The notes beneath the pieces were generated by a model that was not told where the DNA came from, ran no database searches, and saw only the letters and a list, made by a program, of their open reading frames with translations. From Chryseobacterium defluvii (GTDB lineage: Bacteria > Bacteroidota > Bacteroidia > Flavobacteriales > Weeksellaceae): 64,000 nt of DNA. The DNA is taken from the NCBI RefSeq assembly GCF_014204415.1, contig NZ_JACHLE010000003.1, positions 248,001 to 312,000 on the forward strand, written 5' to 3'. Both the position numbers and the translations under genes were made by a program. Shown here piece by piece: positions 42,874 to 51,521 of this stretch (position 1 is its first letter; each line of letters begins with the position of its first letter).

Positions 42874-42924
42874 AGGCATTGAGCCCCGAAGGGATGCCTT
42901 AACACAGAACAGGATGCAATCCTG
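42874..42924 (+). repeat. Two-hairpin repeat, copy B (ftsW-murG spacer)
   Basis: AGGCAT...ATGCCT (42874-42899) encloses GAGCCCCGAAGGG; the second hairpin is CAGGAT-GCA-ATCCTG (42910-42924). Relative to copies A and C, the closing T-A pair of the second stem is changed to C-G on both sides, a compensatory change. Confidence 0.8.
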
Positions 42925-42947
42925 TCAGATTGATATAAAACAAAAAA

Positions 42948-44051
42948 ATGAGCAAAAAATTAAAAGTATTATTATCCGGCGGAGGAACAGGAGGTCACAT
43001 CTTCCCAGCCATCGCCATTGCAGATGAGATCAGAAAAAGATTTCCTGATACTGAATTTTTGTTCATTGGTGCTAACGGAAAAATGGAGATGGAAAAAGTT
43101 CCGCAGGCAGGCTATAAAATTGAAGGCATAGATATCGCCGGAATAGACAGAGGGAACCTTTTATCCAATCTCAGCCTTCCTTTTAAGATCTTTAAAAGCT
43201 TATCAAGATCTAAAAAGATCATTAAAGAGTTTGCTCCTGATTTTGCCGTAGGAACAGGTGGTTTTGCAAGTGGCCCGGCTTTATATGAAGCCAGCAGATT
43301 AAGGATCCCGATCTTTATTCAGGAACAGAATGCCCACGCAGGAGTAACCAATAAAATCTTAAGTAAAAAAGCGCAGGCCGTTTTTACAGCCTATCCGAAA
43401 GTAGAAGGTTTTCCTAATGAAAAAATAAAATTTCTAGGCAATCCTATCCGTTCAACTATTATTTCAGGGATGGAAGAAACCTCTGGAGCAAAAGAAAAAA
43501 TGGGCCTTAATAAAGACAGGCTTACCATTTTATCAGTAGGCGGATCATTAGGTTCAAGAACATTAAATAATGCATGGAAGGCTAACCTAACCAAAATTAT
43601 TGATAAAGATTACCAGCTGATTTGGCAAACCGGAAAGCTGGATTATAAAGATATCCTTGAAGAAACAAAAGACATAGACAGCAGAAATATTCAGGTTCTT
43701 GAATTCATCAAAGAAATGGAGCTGGCCTATTCTGCAGCCGATGTCATTGTTTCAAGAGCAGGAGCTATTGCCATTTCAGAGCTGGCGGTAGCGCAAAAAC
43801 CGGTTTTGCTGGTTCCCTTCCCTTTTGCGGCAGAAGACCATCAGACCAAAAACGCCATGACGCTTGTTGAAAAAAATGCCGCAAAAATGGTGAAAGACTC
43901 TGAAGTGCAGGACAAATTCTGGGATACTCTGGAAGAGATCTGTGAAAATGAAAATGTAAGAAAAGACATGTCTAAGAATCTGCTATACTTTGCCAAGCCA
44001 AATGCAGCCAAGGAAATTGTAGATGAAATAATGAATGTTATAATAGGATAA
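42948..44051 (+). CDS. murG: Lipid II synthase MurG
   Basis: 367 aa GT28 enzyme. GGGTGGHIFPA near the start, EQNAHAGVTNK, GGSLGSRTLN, SRAGAIAISELAVAQKPVLLVPFP. Transfers GlcNAc to lipid I on the inner membrane surface. Starts 94 bp after ftsW, with repeat copy B in between. Confidence 0.96.
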   Translation: MSKKLKVLLSGGGTGGHIFPAIAIADEIRKRFPDTEFLFIGANGKMEMEKVPQAGYKIEGIDIAGIDRGNLLSNLSLPFKIFKSLSRSKKIIKEFAPDFAVGTGGFASGPALYEASRLRIPIFIQEQNAHAGVTNKILSKKAQAVFTAYPKVEGFPNEKIKFLGNPIRSTIISGMEETSGAKEKMGLNKDRLTILSVGGSLGSRTLNNAWKANLTKIIDKDYQLIWQTGKLDYKDILEETKDIDSRNIQVLEFIKEMELAYSAADVIVSRAGAIAISELAVAQKPVLLVPFPFAAEDHQTKNAMTLVEKNAAKMVKDSEVQDKFWDTLEEICENENVRKDMSKNLLYFAKPNAAKEIVDEIMNVIIG

Positions 44052-44109
44052 TTTGATGATGAGTTAATTTTTAATCTTTAAATCATTTTAATCTTTTAAT
44101 TTTTAATAA

Positions 44110-45480
44110 ATGAACAATTTAGAAACATATCAGAATTTTTACTTCGTTGGAATCGGAGGCATCGGTATGAGTGCTTTGGCACGCTATTTCAATGCATCTG
44201 GTAAAAAAGTTCTGGGCTATGATAAGACCAACACCAAACTCACTCAGGAACTGATGAATGAGGGAATTGATATTGTTTTTGAAGATCTCATCGATGAAAG
44301 GATAATCTCTCTTCAGAAAGAGAATACACTGGTGATCTATACTCCTGCTATCAAAGTACTAGGAATTTTAGATCATTTCCACCAAAATAATTTCGAAGTA
44401 TTAAAAAGAGCAAAAGTACTTGGATTAATTACTGAAAATACAGATTGCATAGCCGTTGCAGGAACACACGGTAAAACAACAACTTCTACCTTAGTTTCTC
44501 ACCTATGCAAAGAAGCCGATTTACCTTTCTCATGTTTTTTGGGAGGTATTTCTGAGAATTTCAGGTCCAACTTCTTGTATAACGGTTCAACCTACTCCGT
44601 AGTGGAAGCGGATGAATACGATAGAAGCTTCCTGAATCTTGCTCCTGACTGGGCAGTGGTAACCTCCACCGATGCGGACCACCTGGATATTTATGGAGAT
44701 AAAGATCAGATTGAAGAAGGGTTTAAGCAATTTGCGGCTTTAGTTCCGGACAGCAGACAATTATTCATCAGAAAAGGTATTGAGATCGGAAGAGATCACA
44801 GAACCTATGCAGTGAATGAAAAAGCAGACTATTATTCTGACAACCTTCGGATGGATTATGATAAGATCTATTTTGACTTCCATACTCCCACTGAAACAGT
44901 AAAAGATTTTGTCTGGGAAATTCCCGGCATTCATAATGTGGAAAATGCCACAGTTGCCTTGGCTATTCTTCACAATTTAGGGGTAGACTTTGAAACATTG
45001 AAAAAAGCAATTGCCAATTTCAAAGGGATCAAAAGAAGATATACCAAGCATATCTATAAAAGTGGTAAAATATACATTGATGATTACGCACATCACCCTA
45101 CAGAAATCAATGCAGTGATGGGCTCCATAAAAACATTTTACCCGGATAAGAAACTTTTGGTGGTATTTCAGCCGCATTTGTTCAGCAGGACAAGGGACTT
45201 TGCAGATGGCTTCGCAGAAAGTCTGAGCAAAAGCGATGAATTGATCTTACTGGATATTTATCCAGCAAGAGAACTTCAGGAAAACTTTGAAGGAATTACC
45301 TCAGACTGGCTGCTGGAAAAAGTCACTTTAGACAAGAAAGAGGGAGTTATCTTGTCAGATGCCTTTGAAAAAATAAAAGAAAAAGAATTTGACATTCTGC
45401 TCACAGTAGGTGCAGGGAATATAGATACATTATATGACCCTATTGTAGAATGGTTAAAATCTGTACAAAGTACAACGTAA
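44110..45480 (+). CDS. murC: UDP-MurNAc: L-alanine ligase
   Basis: 456 aa. FVGIGGIGMSALARY, ATP site VAGTHGKTTTSTL, EADEYDRSFL, DDYAHHPTEI and FQPHLFSRTRDF. First amino-acid addition in precursor synthesis. The last codons and stop (…SVQSTT) are encoded by a GTAC-rich spacer repeat, suggesting that the original C-terminus was altered by repeat insertion. No ddl gene separates it from ftsQ, unlike the E. coli cluster. Confidence 0.96.
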   Translation: MNNLETYQNFYFVGIGGIGMSALARYFNASGKKVLGYDKTNTKLTQELMNEGIDIVFEDLIDERIISLQKENTLVIYTPAIKVLGILDHFHQNNFEVLKRAKVLGLITENTDCIAVAGTHGKTTTSTLVSHLCKEADLPFSCFLGGISENFRSNFLYNGSTYSVVEADEYDRSFLNLAPDWAVVTSTDADHLDIYGDKDQIEEGFKQFAALVPDSRQLFIRKGIEIGRDHRTYAVNEKADYYSDNLRMDYDKIYFDFHTPTETVKDFVWEIPGIHNVENATVALAILHNLGVDFETLKKAIANFKGIKRRYTKHIYKSGKIYIDDYAHHPTEINAVMGSIKTFYPDKKLLVVFQPHLFSRTRDFADGFAESLSKSDELILLDIYPARELQENFEGITSDWLLEKVTLDKKEGVILSDAFEKIKEKEFDILLTVGAGNIDTLYDPIVEWLKSVQSTT

Positions 45481-45562
45481 AAAGTATGATGTACAAAACC
45501 AGCGAATTTAGAAAATAAATAAAAATACATAAGTACACTGTACTTTTTGCATTGTACAAAAA
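45462..45562. repeat. GTAC-rich repeat overlapping the murC 3' end
   Basis: TGTACAAAGTACAACGTAAA begins inside murC (its TAA is in the repeat), then ATGTACAAAAC and TAAGTACACTGTACTTTTT and CATTGTACAAAA follow up to the ftsQ start. Same family as 41546-41614. Confidence 0.65.
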
Positions 45563-45565
45563 AAT

Positions 45566-46561
45566 ATGAAAAATAAATACAGAATATTAAAAATTGCTAT
45601 CACGGTGATCATTCTCGGATTCCTGTTGAGTTTCTCATTGAAGAGATTCAGTGGGCAGAAGATCACGGATAATAAGATTTCTGTAAAAATGAATGAAAAA
45701 ACTCCGGTATATTTCATTGATGAAAAAGACATCCGGGAAATTGTAAAAAAACAAAATCTGTCCGGAAAGATCGGAGAACTCAATATTCCGGCACTGGAAA
45801 AGAAGATCAACGCCCTTCCGGCTGTTGACAGTGCCAATGTGTATTTAAACCTGAACGGAAAGCTCAACCTTGATATCAAACAGAGAGTTCCGGTTTTCAG
45901 ATTAAATAAAAACGGAAAAGATTTCTATGTAGATGAAAAAGGAGCAGAATTCCCGATTTCAAAAACCTATTCCCATACATGCATGCTGGTAACCGGAGAT
46001 GTGAAGCCTTCAGAATATAAAAAGCTGGCCGAATTGGTAAAAAAGATTGACAAAGATGATTTCAGCAAAAAATATTTCATCGGTATCTCAAAAGATAAAG
46101 ATGATTACAATCTTCTCACCAGCAAAGGGAACTATAAAGTAGAGATCGGAGATCTGGATCAGATTGAATTTAAAGTAAAAGGTTTTAAAGAATTTGTGGA
46201 GAAGTTTCTGGTCTTTCAGGATCCTCAGAAATACAGCATGGTTTCCGTGAAATACCAGAACCAGATTGTCACAACTTTAAATCCTTATTTTAAAGAAAAT
46301 GACAGTGTTCTAAAAGCCGGGCATAAAGAACTGGCAGCCAGCGTTCCGGTTTCGGCAACCGCTAAAAAAACAGAAACAAAGCCAAAGCCGGCGGAGGAAA
46401 AAAAAGAAATTAAAAAACAAAGCTCTTCTGCCTCAAAACCGAAAGAAAGCACCAAAGCCAAACCAAAAACAACAGCCAAACCAAAGGAAAAGAAAAAAGC
46501 AGTAGAGAAAAAACCGGCAGCAGCAAAACCCAAAACAAAAGCAAAAGTTAAAATAGAATAA
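45566..46561 (+). CDS. ftsQ: Cell division protein FtsQ with long basic C-terminal tail
   Basis: 331 aa. One N-terminal membrane helix (ILKIAITVIILGFLLSFSL, ~7-25), a POTRA-like region (KTPVYFIDEKDIREIVKKQ), and a beta domain (~85-240; LNGKLNLDIKQRVPVFRLN, DFYVDEKGAEFPIS). Scaffold of the divisome in the periplasm. The last ~66 residues (266-331) are a Lys/Ala/Pro/Thr tail not part of the conserved fold; see findings. Confidence 0.9.
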   Translation: MKNKYRILKIAITVIILGFLLSFSLKRFSGQKITDNKISVKMNEKTPVYFIDEKDIREIVKKQNLSGKIGELNIPALEKKINALPAVDSANVYLNLNGKLNLDIKQRVPVFRLNKNGKDFYVDEKGAEFPISKTYSHTCMLVTGDVKPSEYKKLAELVKKIDKDDFSKKYFIGISKDKDDYNLLTSKGNYKVEIGDLDQIEFKVKGFKEFVEKFLVFQDPQKYSMVSVKYQNQIVTTLNPYFKENDSVLKAGHKELAASVPVSATAKKTETKPKPAEEKKEIKKQSSSASKPKESTKAKPKTTAKPKEKKKAVEKKPAAAKPKTKAKVKIE

Positions 46562-46563
46562 AA

Positions 46564-46608
46564 GAGTCCCAAGGGGACAATCTAATATAGAATAGGATGC
46601 AAATCCTA
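46564..46608 (+). repeat. Two-hairpin repeat, copy C (ftsQ-ftsA spacer)
   Basis: GTCCC-AAG-GGGAC and TAGGAT-GCAA-ATCCTA (46593-46608), with AATCTAATATAGAA between them. Nearly identical to copy A. Confidence 0.8.
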
Positions 46609-46642
46609 TAAAAAAGAATAAAAAATCAAATCGATATACACA

Positions 46643-48025
46643 ATGGAAAATCAAGAGTATTCAGTAGGTCTGGACATCGGGACAACAAAGATTGTCGCGA
46701 TTGTCGGAAGGAGGAATGCACACGGGAAAATAGAAGTTCTCGGTGTAGGAAAGGCCAAAAGTCTTGGGGTTCACAAAGGGATTGTGAATAACATTTCACA
46801 GACCATTAATTCAATCAAAGCTGCTGTAGCTGAAGCACAGTCCAGCGCAGGAGTTCCTATCCGTAAGGTAACGGTGGGAATTGCAGGCAAACATATCCGT
46901 TCCCTGCAGCACTCGGATTATATTATGCGTGAAAACCCGGACAAATTTATCACAGATGATGATATTGAAGCATTAAAAGACCAGGTAAAAAAGCTGGTCA
47001 TGCTTCCCGGAGAAGAAATTATCCACGTGCTTCCTCAGGAATATAAAGTGGACTCCGAAGGAGAAATCCAGGAACCTGTCGGCATGCACGGAAAACGTTT
47101 AGAAGCCAACTTCCACGTTGTAGTAGGACAAATGGGAAGCATCCGGAATATTGCAAGATGTGTAAGAGAAGCCGGATTGGAAATGGAAGCCCTTACATTG
47201 GAACCTTTAGCATCTTCCGAAGCTGTTCTTACCAAAGAAGAAAAAGAAGCAGGTGTCGCCATCGTAGATATTGGTGGCGGTACTACGGATATTGCTATTT
47301 TCAAAGACAATATCATCCGTCATACCTGCGTGATCCCTTATGGTGGAGGAATCATTACAGAAGATATCAAAGAAGGCTGTTCAATCATTGAAAAGCATGC
47401 CGAACAACTGAAAGTGAAATTCGGTTCAGCCGTTCCTGAACTGGAAAAAGACAGCACATTCGTTACCATTCCGGGGCTTCACGGAAGGCCGGATAAGGAG
47501 ATTTCCCTTAAAACATTGGCGCAGATCGTTAATGCAAGAGTAGAGGAAATCCTGGAAATGGTCAATACAGAGCTAAAAGCTTATGGCGCCTTCGAGCAAA
47601 AGAAAAAACTCATTGCAGGAATTGTTCTCACAGGCGGTGGATCCAACCTGAAACACCTTCGTCAGCTAGCAAATTATACAACCGGTTTCGACAGCAGAAT
47701 TGGTTTTGCAAACGAATACATTGCCAATGACAAAAACCAATACCTGAAAGGTCCTGAATATGCAACTTCCATTGGACTATTAATGGAAAGTTTGAAGATC
47801 CGCGATAAAAAACAATTTGCCATAGAGGAAGAGCAACCTACTCAGGAAAAGCCTCATGCGGAATCAGCAGCGATATCCGTTGAAGCCAGTACCATTGTTC
47901 AGCAGACACCGGTTCAGGAACAGGAAATCGTGAGTGAGGCTCAGGACAGCAAAAAAGCGGCAAAATTAACTTTTGGTCAGTCGCTTATGGAAAAAGTTAA
48001 AAAATTCTTTGAAGAAGTAGAATAA
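46643..48025 (+). CDS. ftsA: Cell division protein FtsA
   Basis: 460 aa actin-like ATPase: GLDIGTTKIVAIVG, VGIAGKHI (1C domain), VDIGGGTTDIAIF and IVLTGGGSNLKHL. The C-terminus ends in an amphipathic membrane-targeting helix (LMEKVKKFFEEVE) after an acidic/Gln-rich linker (~395-440). Tethers FtsZ to the membrane. Confidence 0.96.
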   Translation: MENQEYSVGLDIGTTKIVAIVGRRNAHGKIEVLGVGKAKSLGVHKGIVNNISQTINSIKAAVAEAQSSAGVPIRKVTVGIAGKHIRSLQHSDYIMRENPDKFITDDDIEALKDQVKKLVMLPGEEIIHVLPQEYKVDSEGEIQEPVGMHGKRLEANFHVVVGQMGSIRNIARCVREAGLEMEALTLEPLASSEAVLTKEEKEAGVAIVDIGGGTTDIAIFKDNIIRHTCVIPYGGGIITEDIKEGCSIIEKHAEQLKVKFGSAVPELEKDSTFVTIPGLHGRPDKEISLKTLAQIVNARVEEILEMVNTELKAYGAFEQKKKLIAGIVLTGGGSNLKHLRQLANYTTGFDSRIGFANEYIANDKNQYLKGPEYATSIGLLMESLKIRDKKQFAIEEEQPTQEKPHAESAAISVEASTIVQQTPVQEQEIVSEAQDSKKAAKLTFGQSLMEKVKKFFEEVE

Positions 48026-48105
48026 AAAATATAAATGATGAATGATACGCGATAAATGATTTGTCAGCTATCATGAATCAATGATCAATTATAAAAATTA
48101 TAATT

Positions 48106-50025
48106 ATGGAAAATATAGGAACACAGGGATTTTCGTTTGATTTACCAAAAGGAAATTCATCGATCATAAAAGTAATCGGTGTTGGCGGCGGTGGTAATAA
48201 CGCCCTGAAGCACATGTACGAAAAAGGGATTCACGGTGTTGATTTCGTGATTTGTAATACAGATGCCCAGACCCTGGACAACAACCCGGTTTCAAATAAA
48301 GTTCAGTTAGGCACTACCATCACCGAAGGGCTTGGAGCAGGTGCAGACCCTGAAGTAGGAGAAAAGTCAGCTATCGAAAGCATCGAAGAGATCAAGGCTG
48401 CCATGGGTCAGAATACCAAGATGGTTTTCATCACAGCCGGAATGGGCGGTGGAACCGGAACAGGTGCAGCCCCTGTTATTGCCAAAGTAGCCAAAGACAT
48501 GGGAATCCTGACAGTAGGTATCGTTACCGTTCCTTTCAGCTTTGAAGGAAAAAGAAGACTGGAACAGGCTGAAAATGGTCTCGAAAAACTAAGAAATAAT
48601 GTTGACTCTTTAATCGTGATCAATAACGATAAGCTGAGACAGCAGTTCGGAAACCTTGGATTCAAGCAAGGGTTCTCAAAAGCCGATGAAGTTTTAACGA
48701 ATGCTGCAAAAGGAATGGCGGAAGTTATTACAGGTTACTTTGATGTAAACATTGACTTCAGAGATGCTAAATCTGTGCTTCAGAATTCCGGTACGGCTCT
48801 TATGTCTACGGGTACTGCCTCAGGTGAAAATAAAGCGGAAGAAGCCGTTAAAAAAGCTTTAGACTCCCCATTATTGAATGACAATAAGATCACCGGCGCC
48901 AAAAACGTACTATTACTGATCAGAAGCGGTGCGGAAGAAGTAACAATGGACGAGATCGGCATCATCATGGACCACATTCAGAAAGAAGCAGGAAATACTG
49001 CAGATATCATTTTCGGGGTAGGTGCAGACGATGAATTGGGGGATGCAGTAAGCGTGTTGGTTATCGCAACAGGATTTTCCAATGATAATCAGAAATTCTC
49101 CGGTCCTACGGAAAAGATCAGGATTGGCTTGAATGATGCTTTTGACGCACCCAAAGCATCACCATTCAAAACAAAGGAAGAAAGAGAAGTTGTCTCTGAA
49201 CAGGGCCATGACTTCGGAGGCAAAAAACTTTTCAGATTAGATGACGAAGACCAGGAGACCCCACAGTTTAAGGTAACGTCCACTGAAAAAAAAATGATTG
49301 TTGAAGAAGAAGACGTTAAAACGGAAATAAAATTCTTTGATAGAGAGGAAGATACGCTTGACAACCCTGTTCAGAGCTGGAGAAACGAAGAAGAACCTCA
49401 GCAGGAAGCCTTCAATTTATTCTCTTATGATGAAGAAGCAGAAGAATCCGGTGATCTGGAGATCCAGTCCTTTTCATTTGAAACAGAAGAAAAGAAACAG
49501 GAACCGGGATCAAACACCTTCACCAGCTCTCACGAAGAAGGAAAGCCGATCGAGTTCAGCTTCTTTGTTAACGAGCCTATCAATGAGCAAAAAGCTGATT
49601 TTGGGCAGCCTAAAGAAGAATTTAAGGCTGAGCCTGTAGCTCAAACCAGCGAAGAGCCTGTTCAGAAAACAGAAAGCTTTTTTCCAGTAAAAGAAGAAGA
49701 GCCGAAAGCTGAAGAAAAGCCCGTTTTCGAGAATAAAACGGAAACAGAAGCTCCAAAACCGGCAGGAAGCGAGTTCACTTTTGTGGATAAAGCCGTTGAT
49801 CAGGACAGGGTAGTAGAAAGAAGAAACAAATTAAAAGAATTCAATTCCCGTTATCAGAGTTTTGATAATGTGAATGAATTTGAATCCATTCCTGCATTCA
49901 AAAGAAAGAACATCTCTATTGACGGGACCAACGCTTCGGATCAGAATATCAATACCTATCTATCCGAGAACAACGGCTCTATGCAGGTTAGGGAAAACAG
50001 ATTTTTAAATAAGGATGTTGACTAA
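48106..50025 (+). CDS. ftsZ: Cell division GTPase FtsZ with long acidic linker
   Basis: 639 aa. GTPase domain (1-~325): [13 protein letters not shown], tubulin signature GGGTGTGA (114-121), and the T7 loop [15 protein letters not shown]. Then a ~260-residue disordered acidic linker ([14 protein letters not shown]), the conserved C-terminal peptide ESIPAFKRK (593-601) that binds FtsA, and a further 38 residues ending NRFLNKDVD. Far longer than the ~385 aa of E. coli, but long linkers are usual in Bacteroidota. Confidence 0.96.
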   Translation: MENIGTQGFSFDLPKGNSSIIKVIGVGGGGNNALKHMYEKGIHGVDFVICNTDAQTLDNNPVSNKVQLGTTITEGLGAGADPEVGEKSAIESIEEIKAAMGQNTKMVFITAGMGGGTGTGAAPVIAKVAKDMGILTVGIVTVPFSFEGKRRLEQAENGLEKLRNNVDSLIVINNDKLRQQFGNLGFKQGFSKADEVLTNAAKGMAEVITGYFDVNIDFRDAKSVLQNSGTALMSTGTASGENKAEEAVKKALDSPLLNDNKITGAKNVLLLIRSGAEEVTMDEIGIIMDHIQKEAGNTADIIFGVGADDELGDAVSVLVIATGFSNDNQKFSGPTEKIRIGLNDAFDAPKASPFKTKEEREVVSEQGHDFGGKKLFRLDDEDQETPQFKVTSTEKKMIVEEEDVKTEIKFFDREEDTLDNPVQSWRNEEEPQQEAFNLFSYDEEAEESGDLEIQSFSFETEEKKQEPGSNTFTSSHEEGKPIEFSFFVNEPINEQKADFGQPKEEFKAEPVAQTSEEPVQKTESFFPVKEEEPKAEEKPVFENKTETEAPKPAGSEFTFVDKAVDQDRVVERRNKLKEFNSRYQSFDNVNEFESIPAFKRKNISIDGTNASDQNINTYLSENNGSMQVRENRFLNKDVD

Positions 50026-50122
50026 AATAATATAACAATGTATCAATCTGGTAATGTAACAATTCTGTGCATTCATAATTATTGGTGCATTGGTACACTT
50101 TTACATTGTTAAATTAATTAAA

Positions 50123-50569
50123 ATGAGCTTAGAAAATACAATAAACGAAGCTATAAAAACAGCCATGAAAGAGAAAGACAGAGTTGCTCTGGACTCTCTT
50201 CGTGCTGTGAAATCCCAAATCCTGCTGCTAAAAACAGAGGCCAAAGGTGCAGAAGTTTCCACAGAACAGGAAATTGCCATCCTGCAGAGAATGATCAAGC
50301 AGCGTAAAGACTCTCATGAGCAATTTACCGCTCAGGGCAGGCAGGATCTTGCAGAAGTGGAAGAAGCCCAGATGAAAGTGATCGAGCAATTTCTTCCAAA
50401 ACAGCTTACTCTGGAAGAGCTGGAAGCAGAAATGAAAAAGATCATTTCAGAAACCGGTGCCGAATCTATGAAAGATTTAGGAAAGGTAATGGGATCAGCC
50501 TCAAAAGCATTAGCAGGAAAGTCAGACGGAAAGAGCATTTCCGAAATGGCTAAAAAACTGCTTTCTTAA
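50123..50569 (+). CDS. GatB/YqeY domain protein
   Basis: 148 aa from ATG 50123 (MSLENTINEAIKTAMKEKDR); the longer frame from 50090 is encoded by spacer DNA. KDRVALDSLRAVKSQIL, EQEIAILQRMIKQRKDS and LGKVMGSASKALAGKSDGK are standard YqeY blocks. Helical, cytoplasmic, shares a domain with the amidotransferase subunit GatB; it may act on tRNA, but its role is not settled. Last gene of the dcw run; a strong terminator follows. Confidence 0.93.
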   Translation: MSLENTINEAIKTAMKEKDRVALDSLRAVKSQILLLKTEAKGAEVSTEQEIAILQRMIKQRKDSHEQFTAQGRQDLAEVEEAQMKVIEQFLPKQLTLEELEAEMKKIISETGAESMKDLGKVMGSASKALAGKSDGKSISEMAKKLLS

Positions 50570-50683
50570 GTAAGTTAACCGTTGATAGTCAACAGTTGCC
50601 GGGGACATTACTCTCAACTATAAACTCTCAACTACAAACTACTCCACACGGATATTCAACCTTTGCATATCGATTTGATTAAA

Positions 50684-50718
50684 GAAGCCCGGAACGATTG
50701 TTCCGGGCTTCATTTTTT
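50684..50718 (+). terminator. Terminator of the dcw/yqeY run
   Basis: GAAGCCCGGAAC (50684-50695) pairs perfectly with GTTCCGGGCTTC (50700-50711) around GATT, then ATTTTTT. Confidence 0.9.
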
Positions 50719-50984
50719 CATCCTTAAAATTCTGATAAAGACAGAATGTTTAAATTCTCTATTGAAATGAGGGAAACTTGGGATAGCCTTTTTTCATGGT
50801 TATTTGTTTCTTTTAGAACCTTTTCAAATTTAATAAAAATTTACGAATATTTATTATTTAATTTTAAACATAATTTAATTATGCATATAATATTATCATT
50901 CAAATATCTTTGTTCTTTTATTTCCAATATGAGGCTGATAGTTTTTATATATTGAAGGAAAATAAATAATTGTTTAACTTTGTA

Positions 50985-50992
50985 AGGATTTA
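50985..50992 (+). promoter_or_regulatory. -7 promoter element for the bacilliredoxin gene
   Basis: TAACTTTG is an exact TAnnTTTG match 12 bp upstream of the ATG at 51005. Confidence 0.62.
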
Positions 50993-51004
50993 AAAAAACA
51001 AAAA

Positions 51005-51415
51005 ATGTATCCAACAGATTTAGTAATGCCTATGAAGGCTGAACTTACAGATAAAGGCTTCGAAGATTTAGCAACACCCGCTCAGGTGGAAGAAGCTTTA
51101 AAACAATCAGGGACAACCCTTTTAGTGATCAATTCCGTTTGCGGATGTGCAGCGGGAGCAGCAAGGCCGGGAGTTGTCTATTCTTTGACCGGAGATAAAA
51201 AACCTGATCATTTAACCACTGTTTTTGCAGGATATGATACAGAAGCGGTTGCAGAAGCAAGAAAACACCTGGCACCATTTCCTCCAAGCTCTCCTTGCGT
51301 AGCACTTTTTAAAGACGGAGAACTGGTTCATATGCTGGAAAGACATCACATTGAAGGAAATCCTGCAGGAGCCATTGCGGCCAACCTTCAGGCTGCTTAT
51401 GATGAATACTGCTAA
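51005..51415 (+). CDS. Bacilliredoxin, BrxA/BrxB (YphP/YqiW) family
   Basis: 136 aa. The CGC active site in INSVCGCAAGAARPG (C46, C48) and FPPSSPCVALFKDGELVHMLERHHIEG are family hallmarks. In Bacillus these proteins remove bacillithiol from mixed disulfides; Bacteroidota members are usually annotated the same way, and whether this organism makes bacillithiol cannot be told from the window. Monocistronic with its own promoter and terminator. Confidence 0.92.
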   Translation: MYPTDLVMPMKAELTDKGFEDLATPAQVEEALKQSGTTLLVINSVCGCAAGAARPGVVYSLTGDKKPDHLTTVFAGYDTEAVAEARKHLAPFPPSSPCVALFKDGELVHMLERHHIEGNPAGAIAANLQAAYDEYC

Positions 51416-51438
51416 GAAACAAATTATATCTTATTCAT

Positions 51439-51468
51439 AAACCGTTACAAATTTCGTAACGGTTTTTT
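51439..51468 (+). terminator. Terminator after the bacilliredoxin gene
   Basis: AAACCGTTAC pairs perfectly with GTAACGGTTT around AAATTTC, followed by a T-run. Confidence 0.87.
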
Positions 51469-51521
51469 TATTTAATTCTGTTAAATATTCTCTAAAAAGC
51501 CAAATATCATTATATTTGAAA

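Larger units (their letters stand above)
50570..51004. other. Gene-free region after the dcw run
   Basis: 435 bp. It holds low-complexity CTCAACTATAAACTCTCAAC words (50609-50640; similar words at 31970-32045), the dcw terminator (50684-50715), an AT-rich stretch with an unlikely short frame (50746-50955), and the promoter element at 50985. No convincing gene. Confidence 0.55.

Noticed and set aside
50746..50955. 69-codon AT-rich open frame after the dcw run
   Set aside because: Composition is that of intergenic AT-rich DNA (Phe, Ile, Leu, Asn); no promoter spacing or family likeness.
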